Shown here: positions 51,460-60,283 of the stretch, piece after piece | Position numbering within the stretch: the first letter of the stretch is position 1 | How the letters are laid out: each line of letters begins with the position of its first letter | NCBI GenBank assembly: GCA_947252645.1 | Contig: CAMXWF010000004.1 | Location: 1-64,000, forward strand | Length of the DNA: 64,000 bases | DNA from: an uncultured Bacteroidia bacterium | Lineage (GTDB): Bacteria > Bacteroidota > Bacteroidia > Bacteroidales > CAJPTX01 | Direction of reading: 5' to 3' | Position numbers and translations under genes: made by a program | Notes under the pieces: generated by a model | What the model was told of the DNA's origin: nothing | Databases searched by the model: none | The model's input: only the letters and a program-made list of their open reading frames with translations

Positions 51460-52749
51460 CTACCGCTTGTTCAGGAGGTCTTGGGCAATATCGTGACGGT
51501 AGTTCTTCCCCTCAAACACCACGCTCGAGGCCGCCTGGTACGCCCGCGTCACGGCCGTATAGAGAGTAGGCCCGCGCCCCACCGCCGACATCACTCGGCC
51601 TCCCGCAGTCACCAAGGCATCGGGACGACCCGACACCCCAGAGTAAATAAGCGCCGCGTGGGGCGGCGTGGGCAAAAAGGCAATGCTTGCGCCCTTCTGC
51701 GGATGGCTGGGGTAGCCCTGGGCCGCCAGCGTCACCGAGACAAACGAATCGGGCACCGCACGGGCATAGCGATCGATGAGCTCCCCGCGGGTTGCCTGGC
51801 GGAGCAACGTGTAGAGCGACTCATCCACCCGGGGCAACAGCACCTGCGCCTCCGGATCCCCCAAACGCACATTGTACTCTATGAGATACGGGTCGCCCGC
51901 GGGGGTACACATCAACCCAAAAAATATCCAACCGCAGTAGCGGATACGCTCCTCACGCAGCCCCTGCAGCGTGGAAAACACGATCCTATCCAGTATCTTC
52001 TCGCGCAGATCATCGTGCAGGAAGGGCACTGGCGACACAGACCCCATGCCCCCCGTGTTGGCCCCCTGGTCATGGTCGCCCACCCGCTTGTAATCCTTGG
52101 CCTCTGGGAAAACCACGGCGTGGTCGCCATCGGTAAGCACAAAGACGGAAAGCTCAATCCCCTCCAAGAACTGCTCGATAAGCAGCGTCGTGCCGGCCTC
52201 GCCAAACCTACCCGCGAAGTAGCCCTGAAGCGTGGCCGCAGCCTCTTCGCGCGTTGCGCAGATGGCCACGCCCTTACCCGCCGCCAGCCCATCGGCCTTG
52301 ACCACGTAGGGCGGTGCCACCGTGTCGATGTAGGCCAAGGCCTCCGCCGCCTGCTCGGCATGAAACACCCTGTAGCTGGCCGTAGGGATCTTGTACTTCT
52401 CCATGAAAGCCTTCGCAAAGGCCTTGCTACCCTCAAGCCGAGCACCTGCCGCATCGGGCCCCACAATGGGCAACTGCTCCAGCCCGGGCTGCGCATGGAG
52501 AAAATCCACCAACCCGCCCACCAAGGGCGCCTCTGGCCCCACCACCAGCATGTCGCAGCCCAAATGCAGCAGCAACTGGGCTATAGCGGGAAAATCGGAC
52601 ACATCGCCCGGGTGGCAAATCAAATTATCCCGCTCCATGCCAGGATTGCCCGGGCAAACATGCACCTCCTCCACGTTGTGATCACGGAACAGCACACGGG
52701 CTATGGCGTGCTCACGTCCACCTGAACCAAGTACTAAAACGTTCGGCAT
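51460..52749 (-). CDS. purD: Phosphoribosylamine-glycine ligase PurD
   Basis: Second step of purine synthesis: ATP-dependent joining of glycine to phosphoribosylamine. The 429-residue ATP-grasp protein starts MPNVLVLGSGGREHAIA, has LVVGPEAPLVGGLVDFL, YVVKADGLAAGKGVAI (ATP-grasp loop), EGIELSVFVLTDG, NTGGMGSVSPVPF and YNVRLGDPEAQVLLPR, all PurD landmarks in order. Length is normal. The AspT/YidE-type transporter gene is 30 bases upstream on the same strand. The PurF-like gene that would act before it is 35 kb away. Confidence 0.97.
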   Translation of the reverse strand: MPNVLVLGSGGREHAIARVLFRDHNVEEVHVCPGNPGMERDNLICHPGDVSDFPAIAQLLLHLGCDMLVVGPEAPLVGGLVDFLHAQPGLEQLPIVGPDAAGARLEGSKAFAKAFMEKYKIPTASYRVFHAEQAAEALAYIDTVAPPYVVKADGLAAGKGVAICATREEAAATLQGYFAGRFGEAGTTLLIEQFLEGIELSVFVLTDGDHAVVFPEAKDYKRVGDHDQGANTGGMGSVSPVPFLHDDLREKILDRIVFSTLQGLREERIRYCGWIFFGLMCTPAGDPYLIEYNVRLGDPEAQVLLPRVDESLYTLLRQATRGELIDRYARAVPDSFVSVTLAAQGYPSHPQKGASIAFLPTPPHAALIYSGVSGRPDALVTAGGRVMSAVGRGPTLYTAVTRAYQAASSVVFEGKNYRHDIAQDLLNKR

Positions 52750-52779
52750 AGCGGTATCCCCCTCCTTAAAACACAGCAG

Positions 52780-54381
52780 CTAGAGCAGCGCAATGATCTT
52801 CACCGCTATCAGCAGCGTGATCATGGCCACAGGGTACACAGTGGCATACACCATGCTGGGGGTCTCATCATACGACATCGAATCGCAGGCCGCCAGACCC
52901 GGCGTGCTGGTCATTCCGCCCGTGAGCACCCCCAGAAGCTCAAAGAGCGTGAGCTTGAAGAAAAACCTATTCAGCAACCAAGTGACCACCATGGGCAAAA
53001 AGGTAACAGCCGCCCCTATGAACAGGAGCGGAAGCCCCGACGTGGCAATGGTAGACACCAAGTCCTTACCAGCCGTGGTACCCACACCCGCCAAGAAAAA
53101 CAGCAACCCCAGCTGACGAAGCAAGTTGTTGGCCGCCCCACTCATGGTCCATAGGATAGGCCCCGTTTTGCCAATATTGCTCAGCACCAAGGCCACGATA
53201 AGCACCCCACCAGTCACGCCTAGATTCATGGCAAGCGACTGCCCAAAGGACAACATAACAAACCCAAATAGTATACCCAGCACTACTCCCAGGGCCACGG
53301 GGAGCAAATCCGTGTCGCTGAGGGCCTTCGCGCTGTTGCCAAAAAGCTGCGTCACCGCCTGCAAATCGGTATTGCTGCCTACCACCGTGATCTTATCACC
53401 GAACTTAAGGCTGCTCTGTGGACTGGGCGAAAAGTCTATCCCCGACCGACGAATGCGCGTCACCGTAACGTGCAGGCCATGCTGCACCAAGGCCTTCACC
53501 ATGGGGACATTGACCAGCTCCTTGTTGGTCACGAGTAGCGTACGCACACCGTACCCCTCATCGAGCTCTTCCGCCATAGTCGCTGGACTCCCCACCAGAA
53601 GCCTAAACTGCTCTAGCGACTGCTTGGTCCCCACCGCCCGCACTATGTCCCCTTCCTGGAGCTCCGTGTCGTGCGCCGGCGGCACAATATGCCCGTCACG
53701 CTGGATACGGCTCACCGTGCAGCCCGTCATGGCGCGTATGGCTATCTGCGCCAACGTCTTGCCAAATAGCTGCTCATGCTCCACCCTGAAATCTCCGTGG
53801 AGTATCTCTGGATGCGCTAGCGAACGCTGCGCAACTATCTTCTCGCATTCTCGGCGCGGATCCACACCCATGAACTTAGGCAAAAGCTTCACGAAGAGAA
53901 TCACCCCAACTACCCCCACGGGGTAGGCTATACCATAACCTATGGATGCCAGAGGCGAACCCGTGGACTCGATGGCCACCGAAAGCCCCGGCGTGCTAGT
54001 CAAGGCCCCGCATATCAGGCCTGCCATCATGTCCGACGGCACATCCGCCACATAGAGAAACAGCACCGAGGTCAGCATACCCACCACCACCAGCAGCGCA
54101 GCCACCATCACGTATTTGCGCCCCCGCTCATGGAACGCATCCACAAACCCTGGCCCCGCCTGGATGCCCACCGTGAAAATAAAAAGCACCAGCCCTATCG
54201 ACTGCACTATGTGGGGCACCGTGATGCCATAGTGCCCAAATAGCAACGCCACGAAAATCACCGCCGACACATCGAGCGAAAAGCCCCTGACGCGGATATT
54301 ACCCAGCATGAAGCCTAGCGCAATAATCAAAAACAGCGAGAACACCTCACTGGTCCGCAAAAATTCCAAAATCGCCTCCAT
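52780..54381 (-). CDS. AspT/YidE-type (AAE family) transporter with two RCK_C domains
   Basis: Inner-membrane protein of the aspartate:alanine exchanger family. The 533 residues form two halves of five to six helices each (about 10-170 and 360-533) around a cytoplasmic pair of RCK_C (TrkA_C) domains at about 198-265 and 281-348. The repeated family motif TSTPGL occurs in each half (GALTSTPGLSVA and GGMTSTPGLAAC). RCK_C domains bind small ligands that gate transport; in some bacteria the ligand is c-di-AMP, whose synthase is in this window (cdaA). The transported substrate is unknown for YidE/YbjL relatives. A TACCTTTG element lies 55 bases upstream. Confidence 0.92.
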   Translation of the reverse strand: MEAILEFLRTSEVFSLFLIIALGFMLGNIRVRGFSLDVSAVIFVALLFGHYGITVPHIVQSIGLVLFIFTVGIQAGPGFVDAFHERGRKYVMVAALLVVVGMLTSVLFLYVADVPSDMMAGLICGALTSTPGLSVAIESTGSPLASIGYGIAYPVGVVGVILFVKLLPKFMGVDPRRECEKIVAQRSLAHPEILHGDFRVEHEQLFGKTLAQIAIRAMTGCTVSRIQRDGHIVPPAHDTELQEGDIVRAVGTKQSLEQFRLLVGSPATMAEELDEGYGVRTLLVTNKELVNVPMVKALVQHGLHVTVTRIRRSGIDFSPSPQSSLKFGDKITVVGSNTDLQAVTQLFGNSAKALSDTDLLPVALGVVLGILFGFVMLSFGQSLAMNLGVTGGVLIVALVLSNIGKTGPILWTMSGAANNLLRQLGLLFFLAGVGTTAGKDLVSTIATSGLPLLFIGAAVTFLPMVVTWLLNRFFFKLTLFELLGVLTGGMTSTPGLAACDSMSYDETPSMVYATVYPVAMITLLIAVKIIALL

Positions 54382-54435
54382 ACCCCTACTCGTCTATTGC
54401 GCCAACTCTACAATTGCCCAGGCCCACCGACCCCG

Positions 54436-54443
54436 CAAAGGTA
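54436..54443 (-). promoter_or_regulatory. Candidate -7 promoter element of the transporter-purD operon (TACCTTTG)
   Basis: TACCTTTG on the minus strand matches TAnnTTTG and lies 55 bases upstream of the transporter ATG at 54381. No clear -33 TTTG is seen. The identical octamer is found at 54670-54677 and 59601-59608. Confidence 0.6.
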
Positions 54444-54669
54444 GCAATTATAATCTACCACCCCCCGCACTACACACCAGCATCACAAGCCCATACCCCG
54501 TCACAAGCTGACCGCAAAACCGCATAGGCCGACCAGGAAAAACACCGCGCAGGGCCCCCGCACGCCCGCACTAGACACTACCCTCCTCCTACCCTAAAAA
54601 TCGAACCTAACAACCACTCTGCGGACTCTAGCCCCCTAGCCGCCCAGCGCGCACCAAAAGAAAAATCCC

Positions 54670-54677
54670 TACCTTTG
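54670..54677 (+). promoter_or_regulatory. Candidate -7 promoter element of the lipoprotein-lpxH unit (TACCTTTG)
   Basis: TACCTTTG on the plus strand, 118 bases before the lipoprotein ATG at 54795, would give a leader of about 110 bases with a possible hairpin (54723-54751). There is no TTTG at the -33 distance; an A-rich stretch is there instead. Confidence 0.55.
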
Positions 54678-54794
54678 GGGAGTTGTTGGTCCTATGCCTT
54701 TGCGCATCACGATATCGGCCCCCGGCAGTTAGCGCGGCGTACCCGCTGCCGTACCGCTGCGGGAGGGGTATTGATTCCCTCTTAAAGTTTAGCC

Positions 54795-56057
54795 ATGGTT
54801 CACAGTAACCCGTTGAAGCCCACAGTAAGAGGTCTACTCACCATCGTCGTACTCCTATGCTCTGCGAGCTGCCAACGAGGATCACAAACGCAGCTCATTG
54901 TTCACACCCAAACGGGCAATCCGCCCCGGCTCTGCTTCCCCGACCTACCCACGGGCAGCAGGGTGGACTACCACTGGGACTGCCGCAACGACTCCACCTA
55001 CACCACCTCCTTCACCATCCACGAGCCACAACTAGCCCTGCTGGCCACTACCCACAGGCAGCAAGAACACCTACTTGTCATCAAGCCCGGGGAAAAAATC
55101 ACCATCTCCACCAAAAGCCCCCTGTGGCGCATCGAGGGCTCCCAAAGCACCGCTAGGCTCTGGGATCTACAGCAGCACCTAGCACGCATCTTGGCCACCC
55201 GAGCCCAGCTCATGGCTAGCACGCCCGCCCCAAGCGACAGCACCCTCGCGCCCACCGACTCCGACAGCCTCCAGCGCAGCCTCCACCTCCAGGCCGACCT
55301 ACTGCTCGACAGCGCCCTACAGCTCATCCAGAGCTTCATCTGGGCCGCACCGCTCGATAAGGGCATCCTCATCGCGCTCCAGGCCAAACAGTCAGAAAAA
55401 CAACTACTCCTCCCACCCGAACAATTCTACATGCTCTACAGCTGCATCGACTCCCTCATGCGCACCACCTATACCCCCACCCCACTCATGGACTCCCTCC
55501 AGCGCAACATCAAGCTCTACATGCGCCACAAAGCCCTCGAAAACCAACCCCTGGGCACCCAAGGGCAACATCTCAACGCCTTCGCCTACTGCTTCTACCG
55601 CCCACACACCGACTACCCAACCCTACGGAAACAGCACTGGACCTACCTCTGCATCGACCAACACCCCCTGCCCCAAGAACAACTCCGACTCCTAGCCAAC
55701 CAGGCCTCGGAGCTCAACCTCCAGATCTTGGCGGTAGACCTCAGGCCCAGCGACCCCTGCTTCCTCTACACCTGCCAACCCGATAGCGCCACCCTCACCC
55801 AAGATAGCATCTCACGCCAAGAGCTACTCCCCCTGCTCGACTCCCTCCACGTGGCCTCTACCCCCTTCTACCAACTCTACGCCCCAGCTGGACAACCCGT
55901 GGGCCACCAGATCCAACCCACCCACGTGGCCCAAGCGCTACGACAACAATTCCACCACACCAGGGCAACCACCCCAACTCTGTCGAGCAGCACCCCACAG
56001 GCCAACTCCGCCCCCCAGCAACACACCATCACTGCGGCCCTTGACTCCGTACGCTAA
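54795..56057 (+). CDS. Lipoprotein with degenerate thioredoxin-like C-terminal domain
   Basis: A 420-residue lipoprotein: the signal ends in lipobox LCSASC (Cys about 26). The N-terminal part (about 30-120) has the beta pattern of DUF4369, which in Bacteroidota precedes thioredoxin-like domains; the middle is helical and rich in Leu, Gln and Ser; residues about 280-380 (WTYLCIDQHPLPQEQLRLL, NLQILAVDLRP) resemble a thioredoxin fold with no CxxC pair, so redox activity is not expected. A low-complexity Thr/Ser/Gln tail follows. The lpxH start is 15 bases past the stop. Family placement is tentative and function unknown. Confidence 0.65.
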   Translation: MVHSNPLKPTVRGLLTIVVLLCSASCQRGSQTQLIVHTQTGNPPRLCFPDLPTGSRVDYHWDCRNDSTYTTSFTIHEPQLALLATTHRQQEHLLVIKPGEKITISTKSPLWRIEGSQSTARLWDLQQHLARILATRAQLMASTPAPSDSTLAPTDSDSLQRSLHLQADLLLDSALQLIQSFIWAAPLDKGILIALQAKQSEKQLLLPPEQFYMLYSCIDSLMRTTYTPTPLMDSLQRNIKLYMRHKALENQPLGTQGQHLNAFAYCFYRPHTDYPTLRKQHWTYLCIDQHPLPQEQLRLLANQASELNLQILAVDLRPSDPCFLYTCQPDSATLTQDSISRQELLPLLDSLHVASTPFYQLYAPAGQPVGHQIQPTHVAQALRQQFHHTRATTPTLSSSTPQANSAPQQHTITAALDSVR

Positions 56058-56072
56058 GGCCCAACCTACCGC

Positions 56073-56855
56073 ATGCTATTCTTCGCCTCCGACTTCCACC
56101 TGGGGCTGCGCACACCCCGCCCCGCCAGACTGCGCGAAAACCTCGCGGTCCAGTGGCTGCGCAGCATCTACCCCCAATGCGAACAGCTCTTCCTCCTAGG
56201 CGACACCTTCGACTTCTGGTATGAGTACCGCCACGTCATCCCCAAAGGCCACACCCGATTCCTCGCCACGCTCTGCGAGTTCGCCGACAGCGGGAAAAAG
56301 GTCCATATCTTCGTGGGCAACCACGACGTCTGGCTACATAGCTACCTCGAGCAGGAGGTCGGCGCCACCATCTACCGGCAGCCCACCCGCTTCTCCCTCA
56401 ACGGCCACACCATCTACATGGCCCACGGCGACGGACTAGGCCCTGGGGGCTACGGCTACAAACTCCTCAAGGCCTGCTTCCACAACCGCGCGCTCCAAGC
56501 CCTCTTCTACCTGGTGCACCCCGACCTGGCCATGGCCTTGGGGCTCAGCTGGTCGTACCGCGGCCGACACGCCAAGCAGTACTCCCTCCCCTTCAGGCAG
56601 GAACGCGAGCCCATCGTGGCCTACACGCAGCACCTACTACGCCAACAACCCGCGCAACTCTACCTCTACGGGCACATGCACATCCCCATCATCTACCAGC
56701 TCAACGGCACCACGCCCCCAGCCTACCTAGCCATCCTAGGCGACTGGATCACCCACGACACCTACGCCCAGCTCGATGGCGACACCTTCTCCCTGTGGCA
56801 ATACCGCGCCAACCAGCCCCCCCAGCTCCTGCAGCAATGCACGCTAACCCAATAG
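56073..56855 (+). CDS. lpxH: UDP-2,3-diacylglucosamine diphosphatase LpxH-like
   Basis: Cytosolic calcineurin-like phosphoesterase that makes lipid X in lipid A synthesis. The 260-residue protein shows all metal motifs: FASDFHLG (Asp7, His9), LLGDTFDFWYEY, VGNHDVW, MAHGDGLGPG and YGHMHIP. The FDFW motif and length match the LpxH/YbbF group found in Bacteroidota. It follows a lipoprotein gene by 15 bases and ends the plus-strand unit. Confidence 0.92.
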   Translation: MLFFASDFHLGLRTPRPARLRENLAVQWLRSIYPQCEQLFLLGDTFDFWYEYRHVIPKGHTRFLATLCEFADSGKKVHIFVGNHDVWLHSYLEQEVGATIYRQPTRFSLNGHTIYMAHGDGLGPGGYGYKLLKACFHNRALQALFYLVHPDLAMALGLSWSYRGRHAKQYSLPFRQEREPIVAYTQHLLRQQPAQLYLYGHMHIPIIYQLNGTTPPAYLAILGDWITHDTYAQLDGDTFSLWQYRANQPPQLLQQCTLTQ

Positions 56856-57096
56856 CACCATAGGCCACTATCCCGCGGCCCGAGAAAGCATCGGAGGATG
56901 CTACCCAACAGGGGGCATAATGCCCAAGAAGCAAAAAGCTAGCGCCCTCTGCGAACGATTAGCAGCACGCCAACACCCCGGCAAGCGATGCCTAACAGGG
57001 AGAAAGGGGCAGACGGGAACTCGAGTGCTGAAGCATAGGAGGGAACCATGAGATCCACCGCCTGCCCCACTTGGGACACACGTGGAGCAGCGCACC

Positions 57097-57741
57097 TCAC
57101 GGGGCTAGCCGCTCCAGCTTCCACTCACCGTTGAAAAGCGTGTACTGTAGCCTATCGTGCGCCAAATTGGCGCGCCCCTGCCAGAACTCCACCAGCTCCG
57201 GCATGAGCAGGTAGCCGCCCCAGTTGTCGGGACGCGGGATCTCCTTGCTCCCCTGGTAGTCCTCCTTGAAATCGGCCAGCAGCGTCTCCACGTATTTGCG
57301 GCTGATCACGGGTTGACTCTGCGGGAAGGCCCAGGCAGCCAACTGCTGCACCTCATCGCAATGCTTGAAGTAGGCATCGCTCTCCTTGTCCTCCAAACGG
57401 TGCACCTGCCCCTCTAGCACCACCTGGCGCTCCAGATTGGGCCAAAAAAAGCAGGCACTCGCGAAGGGATTCTGCAGGAGCTGCTTGCCCTTCTTGCTCT
57501 CGTAGTTCGTGTAGAAATAGATGCCCTGCCCATCGATACGCTTGACGAGCACCGTGCGCGCCGAGGGCTTGCCCTCGAAAGTACTCGTGGCCAAGACCAT
57601 GGCCGTGGGGACATCCTCCAGCTCTATGGCCTGTCTGAGCCACGCCTGCAACTGCTCGAGCGGGTGGCTAGCCACCTCGGTCTCCAGCAAACTATCGTGG
57701 GCAAAACCTAGCTTCTGATCGTAATAGTCTTCACCATTCAT
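57097..57741 (-). CDS. pdxH: Pyridoxamine 5'-phosphate oxidase
   Basis: FMN enzyme that oxidises pyridoxamine or pyridoxine phosphate to pyridoxal phosphate. From ATG 57741 the 214-residue protein reads MNGEDYYDQKLGF, with PTAMVLATSTFEGKPSARTV, YFYTNYESKKGKQL, ASACFFWPNLERQV and the C-terminal substrate-binding PDNWGGYLLMPELVEFWQG and DRLQY. Length is normal. The longer frame to 57888 would reach the cdaA stop and has no family features. It lies downstream of cdaA in the same direction with a spacer of about 150 bases. Confidence 0.96.
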   Translation of the reverse strand: MNGEDYYDQKLGFAHDSLLETEVASHPLEQLQAWLRQAIELEDVPTAMVLATSTFEGKPSARTVLVKRIDGQGIYFYTNYESKKGKQLLQNPFASACFFWPNLERQVVLEGQVHRLEDKESDAYFKHCDEVQQLAAWAFPQSQPVISRKYVETLLADFKEDYQGSKEIPRPDNWGGYLLMPELVEFWQGRANLAHDRLQYTLFNGEWKLERLAP

Positions 57742-57887
57742 ACCTGGCAGCACTTCACGAGCCACAGCAGCACCCGCTACAGCTCGCGAAGGTGATAATT
57801 CTTGTGGAAAAATCAAAATTCCCCTCGTCGTGCTGCCCCCACGCCCAAGCCCATCGCCACGTAGAGGGCCCTGGCAAGGCCGTGGCA

Positions 57888-58658
57888 CTAGAGGTGGGCC
57901 GCAGCCAGCACCTGCTCGAGCTCCACGCGGCTTAGCCCTTCGCGAATCCTGCCGTCTTCCACCACGCTGATATGGCCAGTCTCCTCAGACACCACCACGA
58001 TCAGCGCGTCGGTCTGCTCCGAAAGCCCGATGGCCGCCCGGTGGCGCAAGCCAAGCCGCTTCTCGATGTTCTGATTGTCGGAGACGGGCAGCACGCACTG
58101 CGCCGCGTCGATGCGTCCCTTGCGCAGGATGACCGCCCCATCGTGGAGAGGCGAGTTTTTGAAGAAGATATTCTGCAGCAGCCGGCTGTTGATCCGCGCA
58201 TCCACCCGCACCCCCGTCGCCACGTAGGGGAATAGGTCGTTCTTCTTGGCTATGGCAATCAGGGCGCCCACCTTGCCGTAGCTCATCTGGGCGCAGGCGT
58301 CGGTAAGCTCCATGATGGCCTCGCTGGCCAATGTAGCGGAGGCCGGGGCGAAAAAACGCCTGAAAAACGGCATGCGGCGGGCAATGTAGCGATTGCCCAC
58401 CACGAGCAAAAAGCGACGCACCTCCTGCTGGAAGACGATGAGCAGCGCCAGCAGCCCGATACCCATCACCTGGCCCAAGATGGTGCTGGTGAGCTCCATG
58501 TTGAAGGCCCTGACCGCCAAGTAGGCCACGTAGAGCATGGCAATGCCGAGGAAGATGGTCATGGCGGCGGAGCCACGCATCATCTCGTAGAGCTTGTAGA
58601 GCAAAAAGGCTACTAGCAGGATGTCGAGGGCATCGATGAGCGTCAGGGAAAGCGGCAT
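57888..58658 (-). CDS. cdaA: Diadenylate cyclase CdaA (c-di-AMP synthase)
   Basis: Membrane-bound enzyme that joins two ATP into cyclic di-AMP, a messenger for osmotic and cell-wall balance. The 256-residue protein has three N-terminal transmembrane helices (about 8-25, 33-50, 60-77) and a DAC domain with the DGA motif (173-175, in LHDGAVI) and RHRAA motif (205-209, in GLRHRAAIGLSE). It begins 15 bases after folP, an arrangement kept in many Bacteroidota. No CdaR or phosphodiesterase gene is beside it. Confidence 0.96.
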   Translation of the reverse strand: MPLSLTLIDALDILLVAFLLYKLYEMMRGSAAMTIFLGIAMLYVAYLAVRAFNMELTSTILGQVMGIGLLALLIVFQQEVRRFLLVVGNRYIARRMPFFRRFFAPASATLASEAIMELTDACAQMSYGKVGALIAIAKKNDLFPYVATGVRVDARINSRLLQNIFFKNSPLHDGAVILRKGRIDAAQCVLPVSDNQNIEKRLGLRHRAAIGLSEQTDALIVVVSEETGHISVVEDGRIREGLSRVELEQVLAAAHL

Positions 58659-58673
58659 GGGGTCTACCTCAGG

Positions 58674-59579
58674 TTACCAGATAGGCTGCTGCCGGAAGCG
58701 CATGACGATCTCCACGGCCTCGTGGGCCGCCTTCACGTCGTGCACCCGGAGCATGTCGGCCCCGTGGAAGAGGGCAATGGTGTCTACGGTCTGCGTGCCG
58801 GCCAAAGCCCCCTCGGGGGTCGTGCCCAGCAACTTGTATATCATGCTCTTGCGCGACACCCCAGTCAATATCGGGTGGCCCAGCTCGTGGAACACCTGCT
58901 GGTTGCGCAGCAGCTCGTAGTTGTGGTCGATCGTCTTGCCAAACCCGAAGCCCAAGTCCACCATGATGTTGGCAAAGCCCTGTCGACGCAGCTTGAGGAT
59001 GCGGGCGGTGAAGAACTGCATCACCTCCTCCATGAGGTTGTCGTAGGTGGGGTTCTGCTGCATGGTCCGCGGCGTGCCCTTGATGTGGGTGATGACATAG
59101 GCCACCTGGGTTTTGACGATCAGCGGGAACATCTCGGGGTCCATATCCCCGCCCGAGATGTCGTTGATCATCTCCACGTGGTACTGCTCGATGGCCGCCT
59201 GGGCCACGCTGGCCCGGTAGGTGTCGACGGAGATAGGCAGCGCGGGGGCCAGCTCACGGGCTATGGCGCAGGCCTGCAGCACCCGGGCCTGCTCGTCGGC
59301 CGGGGAAACCGGCAAGCTCCCGGGCCGCGTGGAGCAAGCCCCAATGTCGAGCAGATCGCCCTGCTCCGCCACGATGGCCTGCACGCGCGCACGAATGGCC
59401 TGCTCGCCCACGCAGTGGCTGCCCGCGTAGAAGCTGTCGTCGGTCACATTGAGAATGCCCATCACCTTGGGCCGGGAAAAATCCATCACGCGCCCCCCCA
59501 GATTAAGCGGCAGCAGCTGCTCCACTGCCAAGGGCTGGAAGTTCGTCTCCCGGGAAATCCCACACTTTTCGTCCACCAT
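58674..59579 (-). CDS. folP: Dihydropteroate synthase
   Basis: Folate enzyme condensing dihydropterin pyrophosphate with p-aminobenzoate; the sulfonamide target. From ATG 59579 the 301-residue protein has the pterin-site loops PKVMGILNVTDDSFY, DLLDIGACSTRPG (with the conserved Asp-Ile-Gly and STRPG), PISVDTYRASVA, MINDISGGD, ITHIKGTPRTMQ, VDLGFGFGKTIDHNYELL and TGVSRKSMI. The upstream frame to 59726 has no family features and runs through the promoter. A TACCTTTG element is 22 bases upstream, implying a very short leader. Confidence 0.97.
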   Translation of the reverse strand: MVDEKCGISRETNFQPLAVEQLLPLNLGGRVMDFSRPKVMGILNVTDDSFYAGSHCVGEQAIRARVQAIVAEQGDLLDIGACSTRPGSLPVSPADEQARVLQACAIARELAPALPISVDTYRASVAQAAIEQYHVEMINDISGGDMDPEMFPLIVKTQVAYVITHIKGTPRTMQQNPTYDNLMEEVMQFFTARILKLRRQGFANIMVDLGFGFGKTIDHNYELLRNQQVFHELGHPILTGVSRKSMIYKLLGTTPEGALAGTQTVDTIALFHGADMLRVHDVKAAHEAVEIVMRFRQQPIW

Positions 59580-59600
59580 AGCCTTGCGCCTTAACCGCCA

Positions 59601-59608
59601 CAAAGGTA
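59601..59608 (-). promoter_or_regulatory. Candidate -7 promoter element of folP-cdaA (TACCTTTG)
   Basis: TACCTTTG on the minus strand, 22 bases before the folP ATG at 59579, matches TAnnTTTG and leaves a leader of about 15-18 bases. No TTTG is placed for a -33 box. Confidence 0.6.
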
Positions 59609-59952
59609 GCACAAATTGGACGGTGCTTGTCGCCCACCAGACGGCCACCATTGGCCATGCGCACGAGGTGTACTGCGGGAGTAAAGGGCGGATGTAACAT
59701 ACCGTGCGCAGGTTCCGTAACACCATAGATAGCTCAGGATACGGAATTTGTTTAAAAATAAATCAAATTTGTTTTTATTGTCGAGGATAGAAAAGTCGAT
59801 GCGCGGTTTGACATCCAATGGCTTACGCCCCCATGGTGTAGCGAGTAATAACGTTAATCGGTCGCTATTCCCGTGCATTTACAGGGGGCGCGAGAGGCCA
59901 TGGCGTTTAGATTCATTTAGGTAACATCAAGATAAACAAGGCACTAACTGCG

Positions 59953-59999
59953 CACCAACTCCGCTCCCAGGGCGACCATATGCGGCGTTGGTACGGAGC
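59953..59999. repeat. Hairpin-forming intergenic repeat, copy B
   Basis: CACCAACTCCGCTC (59953-59966) and GCGGCGTTGGT (59982-59992) form an 11-bp stem with one mismatch; GTACGGAGC (59991-59999) follows. The left and right landmarks are those of copy A (2423-2473) and copy C (25969-26040). Confidence 0.6.
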
Positions 60000-60283
60000 A
60001 GGTACGGGGTGGGTAGGCCAGGGGCATCCTCAGGGGAAAATTAGGGTACAAAACGCGGCGTAAACAACGGAGGTTGGAAGCCCGAAAGGTTTACCCGCCG
60101 GGCGGAGGGGGCGAGGGTACGGCCCTGGCCTCCCCTGCGCAGGGGCAGCGCGTAGTAGCCCCATCGCATTGCAAGGAATCGAAAAGAAATGCGTAACATT
60201 GTCGTATGAAGAAGGGGCTGGAAACAGTCCACACGCAGTGGAACTAGCCCAACATTGCACACATACGTAAGTAGCCAGATGCT

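Larger units (their letters stand above)
54382..54794. other. Divergent intergenic region with two promoter elements
   Basis: A 413-base spacer between the minus-strand transporter and the plus-strand lipoprotein. It carries one TACCTTTG element in each direction (listed separately). The plus-side leader of about 110 bases could fold: CGGCAG (54723-54728) pairs with CTGCCG (54746-54751). No known riboswitch was recognised and no gene is seen. Confidence 0.55.
59580..60283. other. 700-bp divergent intergenic region with AT-rich tract and repeat copy B
   Basis: The region between folP and the first OsmC gene carries the folP promoter, an AT-rich tract at about 59740-59790 unlike the rest of the window, repeat copy B (59953-59999), and two structured stretches on the OsmC side: GGCG-TAAAC...GTTTAC-CCGCC at about 60057-60093, and a perfect 14-base palindrome CCCCTGCGCAGGGG at 60132-60145. 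Frames here (for example minus 60041-60805) show no family features. A structured leader or small RNA is possible; no known class was recognised. Confidence 0.5.

Noticed and set aside
51388..52725. 445-residue plus-strand frame opposite purD
   Set aside because: Antisense shadow; purD has all its motifs.
53126..53926. 266-residue plus-strand frame opposite the AspT/YidE-type transporter
   Set aside because: Ser/Thr-rich antisense shadow without family features.
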